DNA of 64,000 bases from Ostrinia nubilalis (lineage: Eukaryota > Arthropoda > Insecta > Lepidoptera > Crambidae), in contig NC_087104.1 of NCBI RefSeq assembly GCF_963855985.1, positions 14,694,001-14,758,000 of the forward strand, in the 5' to 3' direction. Positions 45,449 to 57,269 of this stretch are shown here, piece after piece. The notes under the pieces were generated by a model, which saw only the letters and a program-made list of their open reading frames with translations, made no database searches and was not told where the DNA came from. The position numbers were made by a program, and so were the translations under genes. Within the stretch, counting starts at the first letter, position 1. Each line of letters starts with the position of its first letter.

Positions 45449-45903
45449 ATTGTTACAGTTAGAAAAACAAAAACTAATAATCTAACCAATTCACGACGAA
45501 TGACAAGCAATTTTCTAAAAATGCAAAATCAAGCAAGCTCAAATCTGACATATAAACTGTCATCTGTAACTGTCAATTACACTGACATTTTTACTGTTTT
45601 ATTGGCTTTTTGGAAACAAAGACATTGTAGTTTAGACCACCTTTTATCTAATTAAAGTAGGATTTTTAACTAATTATTTATTTTTAGAAATAAATTGACT
45701 AATTAATAACAACATGATCATGTTCTTAGTAAATGCGAAATAATTGTAAATAAATCTTTTGACGAAACCTGCGTTGTTGTAGAACGAAAACGACGATCTG
45801 CTGTCATGTCATTGTCATCCATCTGTCAATTTTGCAATCTCCGAAAGCTGACGTGTAAAAATATTTGTTGAAAAGCCGGAAAATACCAAAGGAATCTTTT
45901 AAA
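45449..45903. promoter_or_regulatory. Putative bidirectional promoter, PSMB1 / DAD1
   Basis: The 455-bp segment between the divergent start codons of two housekeeping genes contains no transposon ends and several TGACA/TGTCA motifs. No TATA box is convincing. Promoter function is inferred from layout. Confidence 0.45.
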
Positions 45904-46386
45904 ATGACTTCTCTTATGTCTGTAATCCCGAAATTGTATCAAGAATATACTACAAAAACTTCCAAGAAGTTAAAGATCATCGACGCCTATTTATTATACG
46001 TGTTCCTCACCGCGGTCATACAATTTGTGTATTGTTGTCTGGTCGGCACTTTTCCCTTCAATTCATTCCTTAGCGGCTTCATTTCCACCGTCAGCTCATT
46101 TGTTCTTGGAGGTAAGTATTTTTATGCTTTTAATTATGGGCTTTATTGATAAACATGTTCTCTTCTGCTTACCTAACCTTACCGTGTATGTATGTAAGTA
46201 AACAACTACATTTGTTTAATTAATATCATTAAAATTGTGTCCATTTCGTTTCCAGTGTGCTTACGGTTGCAAGTGAACCCCGAAAACAAGCAGGAGTTCC
46301 AGGGCTTGAGCGCGGAGCGTGGTTTTGCCGATTTTATTTTTGCGCATCTCGTCCTTCACATCGTCGTCATCAACTTCATAGGATAG
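45904..46386 (+). CDS. DAD1: Oligosaccharyltransferase subunit DAD1, 2 exons, 112 aa
   Basis: DAD1 (Ost2) is a small membrane subunit of the ER oligosaccharyltransferase needed for N-glycosylation; its loss triggers apoptosis. Exons 45904-46111 and 46256-46386 join in phase 1 to give 112 aa. Recognised blocks: [19 protein letters not shown] (first membrane segment), [19 protein letters not shown] (second), [10 protein letters not shown], and [19 protein letters not shown], the near-invariant C-terminal segment ending FIG. The length matches the family (113 aa in human). An AATAAA follows at 46426-46431. Confidence 0.97.
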
Positions 46387-46449
46387 GCCAAAATTCACAA
46401 AATAATGTTCTAATCTTTATAATATAATAAATGTAATATTACATTACCA

Positions 46450-47395
46450 CAAAACTGGATTATTTTATTTTTTATTTATTAATATTAGGGAAACAATCAA
46501 TTTTATTTTGTATGTCACTTATGGAATGGTTTAAATAAAATTAACAGAACAACCATCAGTGAAATGCCATGACTTCTGTCTGTAACCTTTACATTATGAA
46601 ATATTGTAGTACATATTTCAAGAAAACGATACCTATTAACAACAATTTACCCGCTTTGCCCAGTGTGGAGACCAAGTTAGGTGATAATTAACTTGTTAAA
46701 CCTTTGGGAATATAGATATTATTTTCTTAATAATAAAGAATAGCAACATTATTAATCATTCATGTTTATCTAGAATACATTTTATAGTGTTAAAAGTTTG
46801 GCAAAACAGAACTAACAGTTTGACTATCGAGTATCGAACTACTGGTAGGACTAGATGGAATAAAGTAGATAGACCCTGCTATACCAAAGAGCATAAAAGA
46901 GTAAGAGACGGCACTCCATAGATATTTTTTGAGCTCACGCACACATATGCATTTTAGAGAACGACCCGCAAATCTTTACCAACCGCACAAACTACAGGCG
47001 GAGCTACCAACATAATGCCTTATTTTCTGACAGTATTAGTGACGTTCGTAATAACTTATCGATTATCGATACTTTGCTAGGGTTGTAATTGCATATCGAT
47101 ATCTAGTATAGGAACCTTCAATATTTTAATGATTACTATTTTTATTTTATACTATGTGTAAGTAAAACGAAGTTTTGTAACATAAATTATTTATTTCGAA
47201 ATAAAATAGGTATATTACAATAAGTATTGAACATGACATAGCAGTTGTAGGCATGAGGAATTATTGAAAATTATAACAATGTACAGAAATGATAATTTTG
47301 TAAACTTTTATTTTCACAACTTTTTCTAAGAAAAAATAGGATTTTTATTTATAAACATCTTTAATTTTCTTATCAGCTGATCGAACCTCAGCCCT
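46450..47395. other. Intergenic, no supported gene
   Basis: AT-rich DNA between DAD1 and the THAP/P-element-type gene. CGATTATCGAT and ATATCGATAT palindromic motifs occur at 47058-47103. I could not identify a P-element terminal inverted repeat here. Confidence 0.4.
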
Positions 47396-47399
47396 AAGA

Positions 47400-50300
47400 T
47401 TACTTTTCAATGCTTTGTTGCTGTGCTTTTTTACTTTTGTCAGCAAAATTGTTTTCACTTTTTATGAAGCTGTCATTAATGATTTTACAACTTTTTCTTA
47501 GAAAAAGGTAACTTAATATTTTAAACATCTTATCATAAATTTCTTTATTATGTTGTTGACATTTAAACCAACTAAAATTACAATTTGTACTCAACATTAA
47601 GAAAATGAATTTTCCAACATTTTCCATATATATCTGGTCGGCAATATGGTCATGATAAAATTGTTTAGCTTCATTTACGGTGGTACATAATTGAATTGTT
47701 GGATAAACGAGACTTTTTTTATCATGCCACCATTCGCGAAGAGATATATATGCATACAAATCATTGTCAACAGGAGTTTTCACGCTCAAACACTCTTCAC
47801 AAATTAAACAAGAACTGTTCTGTAATAGTTTGGCAGCTAAATACCCGCTTACATATACTACTGGTTGGTTTTCAAGGCTACACAAATTTTCAATGGGCTG
47901 TTCTAAGTTTTCAGGGTCCGGGATAGACAACACAGGATAAAATTCAGTGTCTGTGGAATCTTGAACATTAATTTTTATTTCTGTTGTTTTTAAATTAGTT
48001 TTTAAAATGTCTTTATATTCCAGCATATGTTTATTGTTGTCTGCTTCACAATTAGCACTTCTGCTATGAGGCACTTTCAGCCCAGTAACCATGCTTGTTT
48101 TAAGCGCTGCAGTAAAGTGCGTGATAGTGGGATTTCTATTGGTTACACTGTGTTGCCTAATGATTCCAAATAAGTTTTCCAGAGAGTCTTGGTTAAACTG
48201 TCTAAGGTTCATATATTTAAACCCTTCATTCTTTAACTTTTCCCAAATATCGTTTAAGGATTTGATAGATATTTGATATCCCTTTACGCATTTAACATTT
48301 TTTATTATCGTGTTTTCTGCTGTTATAAATTTTATGGTTTTTAACTTATCAGTATAAAAGGTCCAAGACTCAATGTGATTACTTGATGTGGAAACATTTT
48401 CCCGGATCCCTTTCTTTACGTCATTTAAAGATGATGGACCATTTGTACAATCAAATAGTTTATCTAACTGTTCAATCACAAATGCTGTATCATTGCAATC
48501 AGAAACTTCTTTCCATGCCATCATTTTTAAAATAGCTGCCACGGTATTACTCAGAGCATGCGCAGCATACTTCACCCTCATCTTAGTTTTGAATGTTGGA
48601 TTTACAATGGTACTATTCAGTTTTTTAAAATTTAAAAAATTTCTGTTGTGTTCTTCTGCAACTACCAAATGCCTCCATTGTGCAATTTTTCCATCGAAAG
48701 ACATATTTCCACTTTTAAAGAAATTGTTTCGTAATGATTTGAACAAGTGAGGGATGTCATAGATTATAAAAATTTTGTCATTATTTACAGAGAAAAAGTT
48801 GCTATCTATGCCTTGTCCACAGTTTCTTTTTAACATGTTAAGAGCTCCTATATTTGTAGATCCCTGATCACAAACTGTTGTTAGAACCATAAATCCGATT
48901 TCTTTTAATTTTTTGATGATGTCCGATATAATTTTTGCCAGTTTTGCTGTTGATATTGTGCCTTCCACAAAATAGTGCGCAATATATTGCTTGTATTTAT
49001 GTTTAGCACCCTGTATCATAAACACTAACGCATGGTCTGCAATTTTCTTTTCTCGTCCCATGTTCTCGCCCTCTCCATAATCCACGTAGCCATCCACTTT
49101 ATCAGCAATTTCGTTATAAATTATCCGTTTCTTTAACGCCATCTCGTCAAATATTAACGAGCAATATTTATTTTCCTTTGGCATACTTGATGCTTTTGCC
49201 TCTAACATATCAATTATATTTTTATTTATACCAGGCTCCATTGGTATATTTTTTAAAATCCTTTGGAGCGTTTTAGTGCTTGGTAGCGTAAACAGCTTTT
49301 GCATATAGCGGTATGCTTTAGGGGACCGTTTAAATATAGCCAAAGCATATATTTTGTTGGCTAAAGTCCACCTTTTTCCTTGTGACTTTTTTTTGTTATT
49401 CTGCACTACATCCTTTACTAACGATGTCAGCACTTCCGAATCTAACTTGTCTAAATTCACTCTTGACTTCGCTATATTCCTTATTGTTTTTTTTGCATTT
49501 TGTAACTGTCGCCAAAGCCTCTTCTCTTTAATTGTAAATGTTGATGAAGTGTCTGTAATAAAAACATTTCCATTAGTAAAAAAAACAACATTAAAGCAAA
49601 TTGAATTGAATATTGGTTAATTAATCAGCAATTTTACTTAGTTTTTTAAATTAGGTATGTTTTATCTTACCTTTCATTTCAATGTTTTTCTTAGGTCTTT
49701 TATAACTGTGGACTAATATTTCTGCCTGTGCATCTTGATGGCAAATGTTTTTATCATCTGAAATATTATAAATATGCAAATTAGTTTAAAATTTATTTTG
49801 TTGTTTTATGAAACATATTATTTCCAAATCAATCAATCATTATCAAGTTTTAAAAAAATGCAAAGACAGGATAATGATAGCTCTTCTCATAAAATATGAA
49901 GCGTGGGCCCACCTTCAATAACAATGACATAATATTAAATTAAAGGCATTTAGAGGTTTTAATGTTCTGCATTCTGGATGCGGTCTGCGGGTATGTCAAG
50001 ACAATCTGTAAGTGGTCGTGATAAGGCAATCAGTCACGTGTGCTTTGCGTTCTTTGTTCGTATCCGCACGGTCAAATCGCATTAATATAAAATGTACAGA
50101 AACCTAGAATGTTGTACATATAAGTTCATTTTGACCTGACTGCAGACTGCAGAACGCATCCAGGGTGGCATTCTTTAGTTTGAGGGAAGGCATATTTTAG
50201 AAGGTAAATAATTAGTTTGTACACTTACCATGAGTAATGGGTTTATAGGTCATATGTTCTGGTGCATTGGAAGTAGAAGGAAGAGGTTCAAAAGTTGTTT

Positions 50301-52433
50301 TCGCAGAAATACCAGAATCTGGTATATCCACAGCTCCCAAACATGTTGAATTTAGTTGTTTGGTTGTAGTTGTAAGGGGAACTGAAAGCAGATAATGAAA
50401 TGTGAATTGGGTAATAAAATGTCATGTTCTTACCCAACTTTAGGGTACAATCAGTCTAGTACATGTCTTGCTCACATTAAAAATTACTAGCTTATAAATA
50501 TTATTAAACTAGCTGACCTGGCTAATTAATGTAGATTGCCTAAAATTTTTCAAATTGGTCCGGTACTTTTTTTGAAGAATTTGTATTACACAAATTACTA
50601 AAGTTCCTCTAACTCAACACACATTCTAAGCTAAATTGTGTTACGAGTGGGTTTACTACAATATTCAAGCTGTGGGGTTCTAACCCGCACTTTAGGCTAT
50701 CTTGGCTTCGAGTTACGGAGCCGATCAAATACAAACAAACAATTAAATATTTCCTTTTTATATTATTAGTATAATTTTAGATAAACATACCTCGTTCAAC
50801 TGGATTTGACTTCTTTGGAATGCAATATGAATGATCATAAAGAACTGTAACAAAGTATAGATATAATTAATAATTGAAATTATATATTATTTATTGATAA
50901 GCATACAACACATGTTTGTGGTTACAAAGAAAGAACCTTGTTAAATTGCATTCGGTTGGTTTGTTTTGGAAACCAAAGAAAATTAATTAAGACATCTAAA
51001 TAATTCAGAAAAATTGATAGATAGTAAATTAAATTTAAAAAAAATAATTGAAGTCATCATCATACCTGTCTTGAGGTTTTCTTTATTGGAGTCTTTTACA
51101 TGAAGAGGAAACTCTGTCAAAACTTCATCTGGCAAGATGGGATTGCTCAATTCCAGTGTTGGAATAGCTGAGTTCTTCAGCCGAGTTCCTTTGGCATTGA
51201 AGGATTCAGGAGTGAAGTGCCCACCACAAACAAACTTCAGTTGGTGTAACTTTTCAATAGGTACATATGCTAAGTCTTCTAAGCCAGCATTTTTAACCCA
51301 CATTCGACAACTGAAATAAGAAATACCTATTAGAAAAGAAAAAGAATAACAAACTGAAAGGACATCATCCACGTTTCATATATTTTTGGTCCAAAATCAA
51401 AAGTGCCGGCCAACAAAAAAAAGTGCTGTATTCTGACAGAATACGTCTGCCTTAGCATTTGTTACTATGGCACCAAAGCCGTAGCTCCACTGTGCGTCGA
51501 GTATTTGAGATCTAAAAGTCATCGACTATTCATACATTTTTTGTTCAAAATCAAAAGTGTCGGCCAATAAATAAAAAAGTGCTGTCTTCTGACAGAATAC
51601 GTCCGCCTTAGCATTTGTTACTATGGCACCAAAGCTGTAGCACCACTATGCGTCGAGTATTTGAGATCTAAAATTCATCGACGATTCATACATTTTTTGT
51701 TCAAAATCAAAAGTGTCGGCCAATAAAAAAAAGTGCTGTCTTCTGACAGAATACGTCTGCCTTAGCATTTGTTACTATGGCACCAAAGCTGTAGCACCAC
51801 TGTGCGTCGAGTATTTGAGATCTAAAATTCATCGACGATTCATACATTTTTTGTTCAAAATCAAAAATGTCGGCCAATAAAAAAATAAGTGCTGTATTCT
51901 GACAGAATACGTCCGCCTTAGCATTTGTTACTATGACACCAAAGCTGTAGCACCACTGTGCCTCGTAGTATTTGAGATCAAAGTCAGTCGTTTCATATAT
52001 TTTTAGAACTCAAATACTACGATGCACAGTGGTGCTACAGCTTTGGTGCCATAGTAATAAATGATAAGGCGGACGTATTCTATCAGAATACAGCATTTTT
52101 ATTTTTTGGCCGGCACTTTTGATTTTGGACCAAAATGGATGATGTCCTTTATTCATCAACTAATTTCTTTTAGTATTGTTATGCAATTCATTTGCAGAGT
52201 ACGAAACAAAATACTGAAATTAAAAATTGGTTATGGTTATTTACTGTATGATTAAAAATATTAATCCCAGCCTTTAAGTTTACACAATCAGTAAAATTAT
52301 CTTGTAATAAATGAGTGTTATTAGAAACTTACCGGTCAGAATCCAGAGGAAACCTACTCAAAAGTAAGGGTGATCCACCACGACTTCGCCTCTTATTACA
52401 AATAACGCACTTCTTGTTGTTTCTACTCTCCAT
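47400..52433 (-). CDS. THAP9-like P-element transposase, complete, 6 exons, 930 aa
   Basis: Exons in transcript order: 52433-52333, 51310-51066, 50844-50791, 50381-50229, 49757-49671, 49552-47400; all joints are in phase and no stop or frameshift interrupts 930 codons. Exons 1-2 make a full THAP zinc-finger (C2CH): CVICNKRR, the tryptophan in CRMWVKNAG, CGGHF, and the AIPTLEL box. The long last exon carries the P-element transposase core: SLIFDEMALKKRIIYN with the first catalytic aspartate, TTVCDQGSTNIGALN with the second, FIIYDIPHLFKSLRNN (the GTP-binding/insertion region), and FNQDSLENLFGIIRQ near the C-terminus. THAP9 family proteins cut and paste P-type transposons in the nucleus. I could not find 31-bp-type inverted ends, so this may be a domesticated gene or an element with unrecognised termini. 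MITEs occupy introns 1 and 4. Confidence 0.9.
49960..50175. mobile_element. MITE in intron 4 of the THAP9-like gene
   Basis: Left CATTCTGGATGCGGTCTGCG pairs imperfectly with right CTGCAGAACGCATCCAGGGTG, with GTCAAGAC/TTTTGACCTGAC subterminal pairing. It is related to the element at 59867-60030. Confidence 0.6.
51357..52152. mobile_element. Inverted-repeat element with internally amplified 170-180-bp tandem units
   Basis: Ends AAAGGACATCATCCA and its complement (about 52138-52152) bound the element, each followed by TTTTGGTCCAAAATC and AAGTGCCGGCC. The left side has four tandem copies of a 170-180-bp unit (AAGTGCTGTMTTCTGACAGA, ATACGTCYGCCTTAGCATTT, GTAGCACCACTGTGC...). The right side has one copy in inverted orientation. 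It sits in intron 1 of the THAP9-like gene. Confidence 0.85.
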
Positions 52434-53504
52434 TATCAGTAGAAGCCTAAAATGAAATAGGTATTAATTAAACAAAGCCTATAATTTCTCTCCAACCAGT
52501 GTCAATGCCCTGGTTCATGCATTTACCAGTTTTGAAAGTACATTTACATTTTCATCACATAGGGTTGTTTTTAATGAAAAATAGATTTGTAATAGATGTA
52601 ATATTTCAAGTAAGTAGATAACATACCCATTAAACAGAAAAGTAAATAAGAGTTTAAACTTCTGTAGAAGTTGAAACACAGCTTATTTAAAAGAGTCTCT
52701 ATCTCACAAAAAACATAACACTGAACAGCAAACTTTATCACGCCCGATACGGAGGAACTTAATCAACTCAACGTAAACGACAGAAAAGTTTATTTACAGT
52801 AATATTGCACCAAATCTGAGAAAATAACTTCACACGAATCAATTCGCCGGTTAAAAACTCAAACTCAATTGACAGACATTTTTTTTTCATTTGTCAAACT
52901 AACAATACTACCAACATAAGGACACTAACAATTATTTTTAGTATGGTGGTATTGATCCGCGGGTTCCCCTGCTATAGTGAAATCAATCCAAAATGCACTT
53001 TATTGCTTAAGGGATAAGGTTGTATATCAATTGCTACATATAGAGACTAGTTTTTGTATGAGAACTCTGATTTTGACATTTCAGAAGTGTTGCCAACATT
53101 GAAACATTCCCAGTAAGAATGGAGAGCATTTTCACAAATTAAAAAATAATCCTTTCTTGAATTTAAGGTTTCAGTTGAAAAACTAAGGCTTAAAAATATA
53201 CTGATCATTTCAAAATGGTTATTTGAATTTTTATTATCATATTTTTGAAGTTACAAAAAAAATTGGGAAATTATTTTTCTATTACTGGACTCCCTGGACC
53301 CTGGCCAATAATCCAATGTACCCTGCTTGATATTCCGTCCGATCATTCGCTTAGAATTTTCCTGCTAGAACAACGTTACTCCAGCAGGAACCGTTTTTTT
53401 TTTTCGTTTTATACCAAAACGACAGCACGCACAAATCTCTAATTCGGCGCACATTTACACCACGTTGGGAACTAATTATACGTTCTACTCGTATCACTCT
53501 AGGA

Positions 53505-53739
53505 CAGCGGTTCCAAATTAATTTAGTCTACTGCCCACTTTGAGAATAAATTATTTTTTAGCGCCCCCCATTGTTGTAGTCAAGAGTCGAGCTCAGTCGA
53601 TGTCTAAGAGTCCTCCTAGTAGATGACGCCTCCCAAGCCTCTACATAACGTCCCGATTTTTTTCTGGGTCACTTACCGCCCCATTTTAAGCCTGCAGCGC
53701 CCACAAGGGGGCGTTATCGTCCACTTTGAGAAAGACTGC
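53505..53739. mobile_element. Short hAT MITE with 8-bp target duplication
   Basis: CAGCGGTTCC at the left and GAAAGACTG at the right form hAT-type ends (CAGNG...). CTCTAGGA is duplicated at 53497-53504 and 53740-53747. Non-coding, 235 bp. Confidence 0.88.
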
Positions 53740-53811
53740 TCTAGGAGCTACTTTCCAGCTGGAGTAACGTACACGGTTTTACATGAGGTTTTACACGACC
53801 TAACCCAATGA

Positions 53812-54041
53812 TCCCAACTAATATTATAAATGCGAAAGTAACTCTGTCTGTCTGTCTGTTACGCTTTCCCGCTTAAACCTCGCAACCGATTTTGATGAAA
53901 TTTGGCATAGAGATAGTTTGAGTCCCGGGGAAAGAACATAGGATAGTTTTTATCCCGGTTTTTGAAACAGGGACGCGCGCGATAAACTTTTTCTGTGACA
54001 GACAAAATTCCACGCGGGCGAAGCCGCGGGCGGAAAGCTAG
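53812..54041 (+). mobile_element. Non-autonomous Helitron
   Basis: It starts TCCCAACTAATATTATAAAT and ends with a GCGGGCGAAGCCGCGGGC hairpin region followed by CTAG. The host A before and T after the element fit the A-T insertion preference. The body (CTGTCTGTCTGTTACGC, GATGAAATTTGGCATAGAG) is a very common lepidopteran Helitron type. Confidence 0.82.
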
Positions 54042-57000
54042 TATTATATAAAAACAAAAGCAGATATGTTATAGGCGCTCGCGCTGTGAATACTCAAATA
54101 CGTCCCAATTGGGACGTCTTGTGTTTAGTCTTCGTGTGGCCTGCGTCGTGCGCAATCGCGTGGGTACCACACCGTAAGTTCCTGTGTTCTTACCAAAATA
54201 AATAAGAAATGCCATCGTGTGTGTTTCGAAAGTGTACCAATTATGACTCTAAAGTAAACAAAATACAAGGGATCTCTTAACACATGTGATTATGCAAAAT
54301 TATTTAGTATTTATATTTTCAATTATTTATGCAAACAATCAAGACGCCATGCGCCATGTTCAAGTTAAGAAAGAGAAAGCGATCTTGTTTTGACGTTAGA
54401 GCGATAAGGATGCGTGCGCTGCGGACATAGATTAGTTAGTGCAGAATCGTTAAAACTATAGCTATCTCTTTCATTTGCGTGCTATTTCGTATCTTTTGTT
54501 TCACTTATCAGTTACATTTGTCAATGTGTGCAATTTGGAATAGCTCGGCACGGATTAAAATCGTAATTTCTATGAACGTAACATATCTATAGTTCTGTAA
54601 TATCATTGACCTAACCACTAACCACCACATTCAATAACTACCTATTTTCGAAAATATTTCGTGGTAAAGATATACCTATCGCAAAACATAAAAGGAATGT
54701 AGAAAAACAATATGGCGACTGAGGGTACAGACAAAAAAAATAGGGAATAAAACCACAATTTAATTAAGTAATGTTTTTATTTTGACTAGTCATGAATCAA
54801 TTTAAAACAATAATCATAATTATTATTGATATAAAGAGTAACAACAATCTTATAATAATTTTAATATGTAATGTGAATAGTGAGAAAGCCAGTTTCGTTT
54901 ACGTAATAAAAAGTAAGTACTTACATAAGTATGCATGTATTCTCGGTGATATAAAAATAAAATTATAAAATATATCTTATAGGTCCAATATTTGAATTTT
55001 AGTCAGAAATTTACATTATAGTGTGAAATTAAGCAATTTCTCATGCATTGCATTAACTATGTTTTTTACACTTATATTTTTAAATTAATTGCAAATGCGC
55101 CTATGAAGCAGTAAACTTCACTTTAAAATAATAAGTACACGTGTGAATTTTATAAACTAAATAAACATAAAACTATTTTTACGGCAGGATACCAGTCCTG
55201 TATATCAGTACATGTTGGTGTCAACATGAAATTTAGTCTGTAGGATGGTACTGAGAGCCCACGAGAGAAATATGCTCTCATTCCGTACTGGTACCAGAGG
55301 TACCACTTAATAACATCTAAAAACACACTAGTATCTCATTATAATTTATCACAGAAAACACCCTTGCAACCGAGCTGTGCGTAATTTCTAAGCAATATAA
55401 ATAATATAAATCTCCACACCATGTGAAGTCGCTGGTTGTAAGATTGTTTTCAAAAAAGTATTATGGTATGGTAGGTTAGGTGCATTAGATGGATGATGCT
55501 TTGTTATTCAGAGTTATTTGTAAAACACCGGTAACCTCGCAGGTTAGATAGCTAACATCTTAAGCAACAAAATTGTTCTGACTTGAAAATTCGTCAGTTT
55601 TAGTTACGAAAAATTATATATTGTAGTTATGAAAAAAAATAAAAATTTTTAAAAGTTCTAAAGCAAATGTTGTTTTACATGATCTTAGCAATCTAGTGCG
55701 AGTTTGCAGATGTTTTACAAATAACTCTGATAGAAATAATACACCTACCGATGCCATTTATTCATGAGCTAACAATAACATCAACAATATGAGTAGCCTA
55801 TGGACGACGCTCTAACGCATATCTTATTTACAATTTATCGATAGAAAAATACACTCTCAATGGTTATAGAAAAATAAATAGTTTGCCGCTAGTAAGGCTC
55901 GATACGTTAAGATAATTTAACAATATAATATCCTAGAGATTCAGCAACTTTACTTAATATTTAAAAACACATCTGAAGATAATGTAGCGTAGACTCTAGG
56001 AGATTATGTTGAAAAAATGCATCTGTATGTTAAGTAAAAAGCGGTCGATATTTCAACCAAAGGCAATCCTAAAAATATATTACGCTATACACTACGCTTC
56101 AATTTCTAATTAAAATATCACAAAATGTGAAAGTTACAATGTAAAGCGCGATACATGGCTCGTTCCTTACGATTAAGAGTCCATATTCGAACGCGAGTTC
56201 GAGCCCTTTGGGAATTAAGATTCCTCGGGCTTGAATTATTTTCATGAACAGAAAACTTATTTAAAAGAAGAGGTTACAGTTACGCCCCGTTTGTATCAAA
56301 ATGGCAATCCGCATCGTTCCTTGCCGCTCCGGCAATAAAAAATAAAACGTTTTGCTCTGCAATCACCAGCTTTGACTAGTAAAATCGCCCCAATGTTTGA
56401 CGAAAATATGTATTATTACTGTATGTGTATCATGAATTTGGGACGGGGTGTCACTAACGAAAGTTGGTGACTGTACAGTCGATTATCACCCGCTGCCTGT
56501 GACTGCGAAGGTTCTCTGAGATCGCCGCCTGCCGCCTCTCGTGACTTTACACACGAATTAGGTATGTTCTTTAGATAAGAAAACTCCAGTGATAACAGAG
56601 CGTATTTAAACAGTTGAATTCTGACGGGCATAGTTCCTTAAGTTATCACTGGGTTTTGTACGTTTAGTGGATGCTGGCAGCTAACTTTTTAAGTGTTTGT
56701 AGTTTTTCCATATTTTTACTGAATTTTTAGCGGCCACTTCGGCTAAGAAACAGGATAGGGACTTCCGTCACAAGGAGAGATTTTAGACTGTAGTTTTTGT
56801 CTCTACTCAACTGAGGTTCTGTCACTGGAACGATATGATTTAAACGATTGGTTAAATTTTAATAATCAGATGAATCACACTATACTCTAGGATCTAACAC
56901 CGCTTCAAAATACGAGTCTTCGAGAAGTGGAAAATAACAAACCTGTTAGGCTGGTTTTAGAGTCACGCTGACGCACGCTGACCGTCAGCGCTGACAGCCG

Positions 57001-57180
57001 AAATGTATGAAGCGTCGGCGCCGAGCGATCGGCGTCACTCAAGAACGTTCCCTTCAAAGCGAGCGGTCAGTGCGATTCTAAAACCCGCCTTATGGATAAT
57101 GGAGTGCACAGATCCTACACCGAAGTGTAAAGGATACGGCGGGTCAGCGGGGGTGGGTGGAGGGAGGGAGGGGAGGGGTG
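54042..57180 (-). other. Intergenic DNA and probable long 3' UTR of the AMFR-like gene
   Basis: AT-rich, without a supported gene. Minus-strand AATAAA candidates are present around 54775-54780, which would give a 3' UTR of about 2.5 kb, but the poly(A) site is not fixed. Confidence 0.4.
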
Positions 57181-57191
57181 TGGGGCGCCGC

Positions 57192-57269
57192 TCAGCGGTT
57201 CTTGCGCGTGTGCGTGAGCAGCAGGCGCTTGAAGTGCTGCCGCGTGGCGGCGGCGGCGCCGCGCGCCTC
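57192..57269 (-). other. In-frame open extension after the AMFR stop codon
   Basis: Directly after the TGA at 57270-57272 the same frame stays open for 25 codons (…AATRQHFKRLLLTHTRKNR) to a second TGA at 57192-57194. The basic C-terminal segment looks protein-like and GC-rich as the exon does. It may be read by stop-codon readthrough, by an alternative acceptor (CTGAGAG/GCGCGC restores the phase at 57265), or be old coding sequence lost by a nonsense change. Confidence 0.4.

Noticed and set aside
45005..45655. 216-codon plus-strand frame opposite PSMB1
   Set aside because: It is antisense to a complete, well-conserved PSMB1 gene and contains no domain.
47400..53500. P-element terminal inverted repeats flanking the THAP9-like gene
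   Set aside because: I searched by eye upstream and downstream and found no convincing inverted pair with an 8-bp duplication. CCTGCTATA occurs on both sides but in direct orientation.
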